DNA of 9,471 nucleotides from Acidiphilium sp. CAG:727. GTDB taxonomy: Bacteria > Bacillota > Clostridia > Christensenellales > Borkfalkiaceae. The stretch covers positions 1 to 9,471 of the forward strand of contig FR898489.1 of assembly GCA_000437515.1 (NCBI GenBank), given 5' to 3'. The position numbers and the translations under genes were made by a program. Within the stretch, counting starts at the first letter, position 1. The number at the start of each line of letters is the position of its first letter. Shown piece by piece: positions 5,989-9,471 of this stretch. The notes beneath the pieces were generated by a model. The model had not been told where the DNA came from. It made no database searches and saw only the letters and a program-made list of their open reading frames with translations.

Positions 5989-7098
5989 TTAGTCCATAAA
6001 GTTTATGATTATATCGTTCTGCACGAATAAATATTCGGGCTTAATGGCTAACGAACCGTCCGTAATATCAAGATATTTTTCCGAAATCTTGATTTTATCG
6101 GCGTATTTTTGCCTGAAATTTGCGTTGAAACGTTTTTCGAAGTCGGCAAAGTTTATTCCGTCGGTCGTGCGAAGGGCGAGCATTATATATTCGAATTCTC
6201 TCTCGTCGCCCTCGATTTCTTCCGAGAATATTTCGGCGACTTTGCCGCGAAGTATGCACGCGACGTATTCGTCGATTTTTTCGGTGTTGGTAAACCGCCT
6301 TTCGCCTATAAACGACGAAGCCGAAACCCCGAAGCCGATATATTGTCCGCGCTTCCAGTAATTCATATTGTGGCGGGAATAATATCCGTCTTTCGCGAAG
6401 TTCGAAACTTCGTAGCGTTCGAATCCGTTTTCTTTAAGATAGGCGACCGCTCCGTCGTATAAATCGGCTACTTCGTCCGCGTCGGGCAAATCGCCGTTTA
6501 AGTACTTACCATACATAATCGTGCCTTCTTCGGGTTTCAAAGCGTAACACGAAATATGTTTCGCGCCGCCTTTAATCGCAAGGTCGATAGTCGCTTTCAC
6601 GTCGTCGATCGTCTGATCTTCCAGCCCTATCATTACGTCCGCGCTTAAATTTTCGCCGCGTAAAAGTTCGCACGCGTAGAGAAAATCTTCGGCGCTATGT
6701 ATACGGTTGAGTTTGCGCAGCATATTATCGTCCGCGCTTTGCAGCCCTATGCTGAAACGGTTGAACCCCGCTTTTTTGTAGGCTTTTACCTTTTCGGGCG
6801 AGAGTGTGCCGGGGTTTATTTCAAGCGTAATTTCCGCGTCATCGGCTATTTTGTATAACCTTTTGAGTTGACGCATCGCGCCGACTATATATTTTTCGTC
6901 TACGAAAGACGGCGTTCCGCCGCCGAAGTATACGGTGTCGAAAGTATAATCTTTCAGAGTTTCGGCTCTGCCTTTCATTTCTTTGTATAAACAGCCGAAA
7001 TATATTTCCGCTTTGCCGATTTCTCTCGGATAAGAGGCGAAGTCGCAATAAATGCACTTGCTCTTGCAAAACGGCACGTGTACGTAAATTCCGCTCAT
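5989..7098 (-). CDS. hemW: HemW, radical SAM haem chaperone (formerly HemN-like)
   Basis: HemW proteins bind haem and a [4Fe-4S] cluster with S-adenosylmethionine and are thought to deliver haem to respiratory proteins. The 369-residue length is normal. The radical SAM motif is HVPFCKSKCIYCDF, with ligands Cys11, Cys15 and Cys18. Asp-Phe after the last ligand marks HemW; true coproporphyrinogen dehydrogenase HemN has a further Cys there. FGGGTPS (58-64) is the SAM-binding glycine motif. Further family blocks are EINPGT (93-98), SIGLQS (116-121), the CYALKPEEGT block (184-193) and YEVSNFAKDG followed by SRHNMNYW (229-248). The C-terminal HemW domain covers about 290-369. The gene begins 2 nt after the lepA stop, with a weak GGAT (7107-7110) inside the lepA end, suggesting translational coupling. 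lepA-hemW is a conserved Firmicutes pair; here dnaE follows instead of the hrcA-grpE-dnaK genes seen in Bacillus. Confidence 0.96.
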   Translation of the reverse strand: MSGIYVHVPFCKSKCIYCDFASYPREIGKAEIYFGCLYKEMKGRAETLKDYTFDTVYFGGGTPSFVDEKYIVGAMRQLKRLYKIADDAEITLEINPGTLSPEKVKAYKKAGFNRFSIGLQSADDNMLRKLNRIHSAEDFLYACELLRGENLSADVMIGLEDQTIDDVKATIDLAIKGGAKHISCYALKPEEGTIMYGKYLNGDLPDADEVADLYDGAVAYLKENGFERYEVSNFAKDGYYSRHNMNYWKRGQYIGFGVSASSFIGERRFTNTEKIDEYVACILRGKVAEIFSEEIEGDEREFEYIMLALRTTDGINFADFEKRFNANFRQKYADKIKISEKYLDITDGSLAIKPEYLFVQNDIIINFMD

Positions 7099-7100
7099 AA

Positions 7101-8918
7101 TTATTTATCCGAACTGTCGATTTTGAGTATAGACATAAACGCTTCGCTCGGGACTTCAACCGATCCGAGTTGCCGCATTTTCTTTTTGCCTTCTTTTTGC
7201 TTTTCGAGAAGTTTCTTCTTTCTCGTTATATCGCCGCCGTAGCATTTCGCGAGAACGTCTTTGCGGAGCGCTTTAATCGTCTCTCTCGCGATGACTTTCC
7301 CGCCGACCGCAGCCTGAACGGGAATTTCGAACATCTGGCGGGGGATAACCTCTTTCAGCCTTTCCGCCAACGCTCTGCCTCTTGGGTAGGCTTTGTCTTT
7401 GTGCACGATTATCGAAAGCGCGTCGCAGACGTCGCCGTTAAGAAGCATATCGAGTTTTACGAGTTCGCTCCTTTCGTAACCGGACAATTCGTAGTCGAAA
7501 GAAGCGTAACCCCTCGTGCGGCTTTTAAGTCCGTCGAAAAAGTCGAAAATAATTTCGTTCAACGGGAGTTTGTAATTGAGTTTTACTCGCTTGGAATCGA
7601 GATAGGTCATATCCGTGAATACTCCGCGCTTTTCCTGACACAGGTCCATTATCGCGCCGACGTAATCGGGCGGGGTGTATATATCCGCCGTGATAATCGG
7701 TTCTTCGCAGTAGTCTATATAAGAAACGTCGGGGAATCGGCTGGGGTTGTCAACGATTAAAACCGAGCCGTCGGTCTTGTGTACCCTGTACGAAACCGAC
7801 GGGGCGGTGGTGATTATTTCAAGGTCGAATTCTCTTTCGATACGCTCCTGAATTATCTCCATGTGGAGAAGCCCCAGAAAACCGCAGCGGAAGCCGAAAC
7901 CGAGCGCGTCGGAATTGTCGGGTTCGAAGGTTAAAGACGCGTCGTTGAGTTTAAGTTTAAGAAGCGCCTCTTTAAGGTCGTTGAATTTGCTTCCGTCAAG
8001 CGGGTATATACCCGAAAATACGACGGGTTGAACTTTTTTATATCCCGGCAAGGGGTTGGCGGCGGGGTTGTTCGCGTCGGTAATCGTGTCGCCGACGGAA
8101 ACGTCCTCTATGCTCTTGATGCTTGCCGCTATATAGCCGACTTCGCCCGAAGAAAGGGTGCGTTTGGGTACGAGATGCGGGTTGAACGTTCCTACTTCCG
8201 TAACGTCGAACTGTTTGCTTCCGTTAAAGGTTTTAATTCTCGTGCCTACGCCTACCGTACCGTCCATTATGCGCACGAAACAGATTACGCCCTTGAAGTT
8301 GTCGTAATAACTGTCGAATATAAGGGCTGAAAGGGGCGCGTCGTCGTCGCCGACGGGCGGGGGAACGAGTTTTACCACCTGCTCTAAAACCTGATCGATA
8401 TTTATTCCGTTTTTAGCCGAAATTCTCGGAGCGTGCTCGCCGTCGAGCCCTATACCGTCCTCGATTTCTTTCGCCGTACCTTCGGGGTCTGCGGAAGCGA
8501 GATCGATTTTGTTTATGACGGGAACGATTTCAAGGTTGTTGTCGAGCGCGAGATAGCAGTTTGCAAGGGTTTGCGCCTCTATGCCCTGCGTCGCGTCGAC
8601 TATTAAAATTGCGCCTTCGCACGCGGCAAGTGATCTCGAAACTTCGTAAGTAAAGTCCACGTGTCCGGGGGTGTCGATAAGATTGAAAATATAATCTTTG
8701 CCGTCGCTCGCTTTGTACGCCATTCTCACGGGCGTGAGTTTTATGGTTATGCCTCTTTCGCGCTCCAGATCCATAGAGTCGAGAAGTTGGTCTTCCATAT
8801 CGCGTTCGGCAACCTGCCCCGTCATTTCCATAATGCGGTCGGCAAGGGTAGACTTACCGTGGTCGATATGCGCGACTATGCAAAAATTTCTGATATTGTC
8901 TTTGGCTTGTTTTGCCAC
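7101..8918 (-). CDS. lepA: Elongation factor 4 (LepA) GTPase
   Basis: This translation factor GTPase binds the ribosome and is reported to back-translocate or assist initiation and assembly under stress. The 605-residue length is standard. The G domain shows AHIDHGKST (16-24), RERGIT (53-58), DTPGHVDF (82-89) and NKID (136-139). Domain II spans about 195-285, and GFGFRCGFLGLLHMEI (340-355) opens the EF-G-like domain III. The LepA-specific C-terminal domain (about 490-605) contains PRQMFEIPVQAAVGGKVIAR (526-545) and KDVLAKCYGGD followed by TRKKKLLEKQKEGKKKMRQ (553-583). The start is GTG (8916-8918), not ATG, chosen because AAGGAG (8928-8933) lies 9 nt upstream and the sequence then matches the usual family N-terminus. 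It is the first gene of the lepA-hemW-dnaE-pfkA run and has its own promoter at 8961-8989. Confidence 0.98.
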   Translation of the reverse strand: MAKQAKDNIRNFCIVAHIDHGKSTLADRIMEMTGQVAERDMEDQLLDSMDLERERGITIKLTPVRMAYKASDGKDYIFNLIDTPGHVDFTYEVSRSLAACEGAILIVDATQGIEAQTLANCYLALDNNLEIVPVINKIDLASADPEGTAKEIEDGIGLDGEHAPRISAKNGINIDQVLEQVVKLVPPPVGDDDAPLSALIFDSYYDNFKGVICFVRIMDGTVGVGTRIKTFNGSKQFDVTEVGTFNPHLVPKRTLSSGEVGYIAASIKSIEDVSVGDTITDANNPAANPLPGYKKVQPVVFSGIYPLDGSKFNDLKEALLKLKLNDASLTFEPDNSDALGFGFRCGFLGLLHMEIIQERIEREFDLEIITTAPSVSYRVHKTDGSVLIVDNPSRFPDVSYIDYCEEPIITADIYTPPDYVGAIMDLCQEKRGVFTDMTYLDSKRVKLNYKLPLNEIIFDFFDGLKSRTRGYASFDYELSGYERSELVKLDMLLNGDVCDALSIIVHKDKAYPRGRALAERLKEVIPRQMFEIPVQAAVGGKVIARETIKALRKDVLAKCYGGDITRKKKLLEKQKEGKKKMRQLGSVEVPSEAFMSILKIDSSDK

Positions 8919-8927
8919 AGGCGAATA

Positions 8928-8933
8928 CTCCTT
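8928..8933 (-). promoter_or_regulatory. Shine-Dalgarno that fixes the lepA GTG start
   Basis: AAGGAG lies 9 nt upstream of the GTG at 8916-8918. No ATG in frame lies between them, and the first internal Met is inside the G domain, so GTG is the initiator. Confidence 0.85.
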
Positions 8934-8960
8934 AAAAAGTTAATGATGCTTCGATTTTAT

Positions 8961-8989
8961 ATTATATATAAAAATGCAAAATTTTGCAA
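8961..8989 (-). promoter_or_regulatory. lepA: Sigma-A promoter for the lepA operon
   Basis: On the minus strand, TTGCAA (8984-8989) and TATAAT (8961-8966) are 17 bp apart. This is the only convincing promoter for the lepA-hemW-dnaE-pfkA run. The predicted start near 8954 gives a leader of about 36 nt. Confidence 0.75.
8975..8988. promoter_or_regulatory. Perfect 14-bp palindrome in the lepA promoter
   Basis: TGCAAAATTTTGCA is fully self-complementary and overlaps five of six bases of the lepA -35 box and part of the spacer. A repressor bound here would block the promoter. It is short and AT-rich, so it may be fortuitous. Confidence 0.4.
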
Positions 8990-9033
8990 GTTATTTAGGG
9001 CATATTATTTATATAAAAGTTCGGGTGAAATTA

Positions 9034-9063
9034 TTGACAAAATCTTTTCGGTAGTGGTACAAT
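9034..9063 (+). promoter_or_regulatory. Strong plus-strand promoter facing the tandem repeats
   Basis: TTGACA (9034-9039) and TACAAT (9058-9063) are 18 bp apart, one mismatch from consensus overall. It is divergent from the lepA promoter and would start transcription near 9070, just before the tandem array. No protein gene with a ribosome site follows within the window. Confidence 0.7.
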
Positions 9064-9087
9064 ACGCTCGGGGAAAACGAATTCTGC

Positions 9088-9224
9088 CGTCTTTGCGAGC
9101 GCGGCGCGGCAAACTCGAAGATTGGTGTACGGGCAAAAATATATCGTCATCGCGAGCGTAGCGTGGCAAACACGAAGATTGATGTACGGGCAAAAATATG
9201 TCGTCATCGCGAGCGTAGCGTGGC
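9088..9224 (+). repeat. 57-bp-period tandem repeat, about 2.4 copies
   Basis: Positions 9117-9167 and 9174-9224 agree at 49 of 51 bases, offset by exactly 57. A partial, more diverged copy at 9088-9116 matches 9145-9173 at 23 of 29. Each unit contains tgtacgggcaaaaatat and cgtcatcgcgagcgtagcg. The unit also matches 514-552 in the left cluster, inverted. The units adjoin directly without unique spacers, so it is not a CRISPR array. Confidence 0.85.
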
Positions 9225-9254
9225 GATCCCGCCTAAGGTGGTGGCGGCGGAGGC

Positions 9255-9265
9255 GGGGGGGGGGG
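9255..9265 (+). repeat. Run of eleven G residues
   Basis: An uninterrupted G11 tract lies in a GC-rich stretch after the tandem array. Such tracts are prone to slippage in cells and to length errors in sequencing, so the exact count is uncertain. No reading frame I trust crosses it. Confidence 0.8.
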
Positions 9266-9328
9266 CCTCGGGAGGTAGCCGCTCCGCCCATTATTGCGGG
9301 GTAGATGTCCCCGATGAAACGGGAAAAA

Positions 9329-9343
9329 TGTCGCGAAGCGACA
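9329..9343. repeat. Perfect hairpin in the right repeat cluster
   Basis: TGTCGC (9329-9334) pairs with GCGACA (9338-9343) around GAA. A smaller CCCG/CGGG stem precedes it at 9310-9323. These look like hairpin heads of a dispersed element; neither is followed by a T-run. Confidence 0.65.
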
Positions 9344-9345
9344 AA

Positions 9346-9459
9346 AGGGGGCGACCCTGCCTAAGGTTGCCACAGTCATTACACTCCTTCGCAATGACGT
9401 ATTTGACATGCGCGTCATTATGAGAAGACTTGCGAAGCTCCCTAGGCAGGTCGCCCCCT
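9346..9459. repeat. 114-nt element with terminal inverted repeats (MITE-like)
   Basis: The outer arms, 9346-9366 and 9441-9459, are inverted copies differing by two single-base indels. Inside, cttcgca (9387-9393) pairs with tgcgaag (9431-9437), and aatgacg (9393-9399) with cgtcatt (9413-9419). Nested stems of this kind suit a non-autonomous mobile repeat or a long RNA hairpin. No transposase gene is present in the window. The internal block 9367-9410 matches 557-600 in direct orientation. Confidence 0.6.
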
Positions 9460-9471
9460 CTCCGCCACGCT
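9446..9471 (-). repeat. Inverted exact copy of the 26-nt left module
   Basis: This is identical to the reverse complement of 467-492 and reaches the last base of the window, so the true repeat probably continues beyond it. It overlaps the right arm of the 114-nt element. Confidence 0.85.

Noticed and set aside
5989..7098. Coproporphyrinogen III dehydrogenase (HemN)
   Set aside because: The cluster motif ends YCDF without the extra Cys of true HemN, and the gene follows lepA, both typical of HemW.
7170..7760. 196-residue plus-strand ORF
   Set aside because: It lies wholly antisense within lepA, whose motifs are certain. The translation has no recognisable domain and no ribosome site was seen. 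Codon use of the real gene leaves few stops in this frame.
8661..9161. 166-residue plus-strand ORF crossing the lepA start
   Set aside because: It is mostly antisense to lepA and then crosses both promoters and the tandem repeat, so it is not a credible gene.
9088..9224. CRISPR array
   Set aside because: The units repeat head to tail across their whole 57 bp with no unique spacers, and no cas gene is present.

Overview
The window looks like chromosome from a Clostridia-type member of the Bacillota with moderate GC. Evidence: strong purine-rich Shine-Dalgarno sites, sigma-A promoters close to consensus, the lepA-hemW and dnaE-pfkA gene pairs typical of Firmicutes, and many short dispersed palindromic repeats of the kind common in uncultured gut Clostridia. 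The lineage is inferred from gene content and style; no marker fixes a genus.

Layout, left to right. Positions 1-341 hold the N-terminal part of a second phosphofructokinase, of the type usually called PPi-dependent, on the minus strand and cut by the window edge. Positions 342-715 are a gene-free stretch filled with mosaic dispersed repeats. An ArsR/SmtB-family regulator (716-1057, minus) follows, with a near-consensus promoter and a very short leader. Facing away from it is a small hydrophobic ORF (1179 onward, plus) that runs into a repeat fragment and then into antisense of the next gene. From 1320 to 8918 there is one minus-strand cluster, transcribed in the order lepA, hemW, dnaE, pfkA. 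Positions 8919-9471 hold the lepA promoter, an opposing plus-strand promoter, a 57-bp-period tandem array, an 11-base G tract and further inverted repeats of the same family as the left cluster.

Functionally the core block is housekeeping. LepA is a ribosome-bound GTPase, HemW a radical-SAM haem chaperone, DnaE the replicative polymerase alpha subunit, and PfkA the ATP-dependent glycolytic kinase. The gaps are tight (2 nt lepA-hemW, 107 nt hemW-dnaE, 23 nt dnaE-pfkA), and the only clear promoter is upstream of lepA, so one transcript is plausible.

I do not see a convincing undescribed multi-gene system. The parts most worth a second look are non-coding or small. They are the repeat mosaic at both ends of the block, with modules in both inverted and direct orientation and degenerate pieces inside intergenic gaps; a strong promoter firing into the tandem array; the arsR/small-ORF divergent pair; and two phosphofructokinases of different type within about 2 kb.
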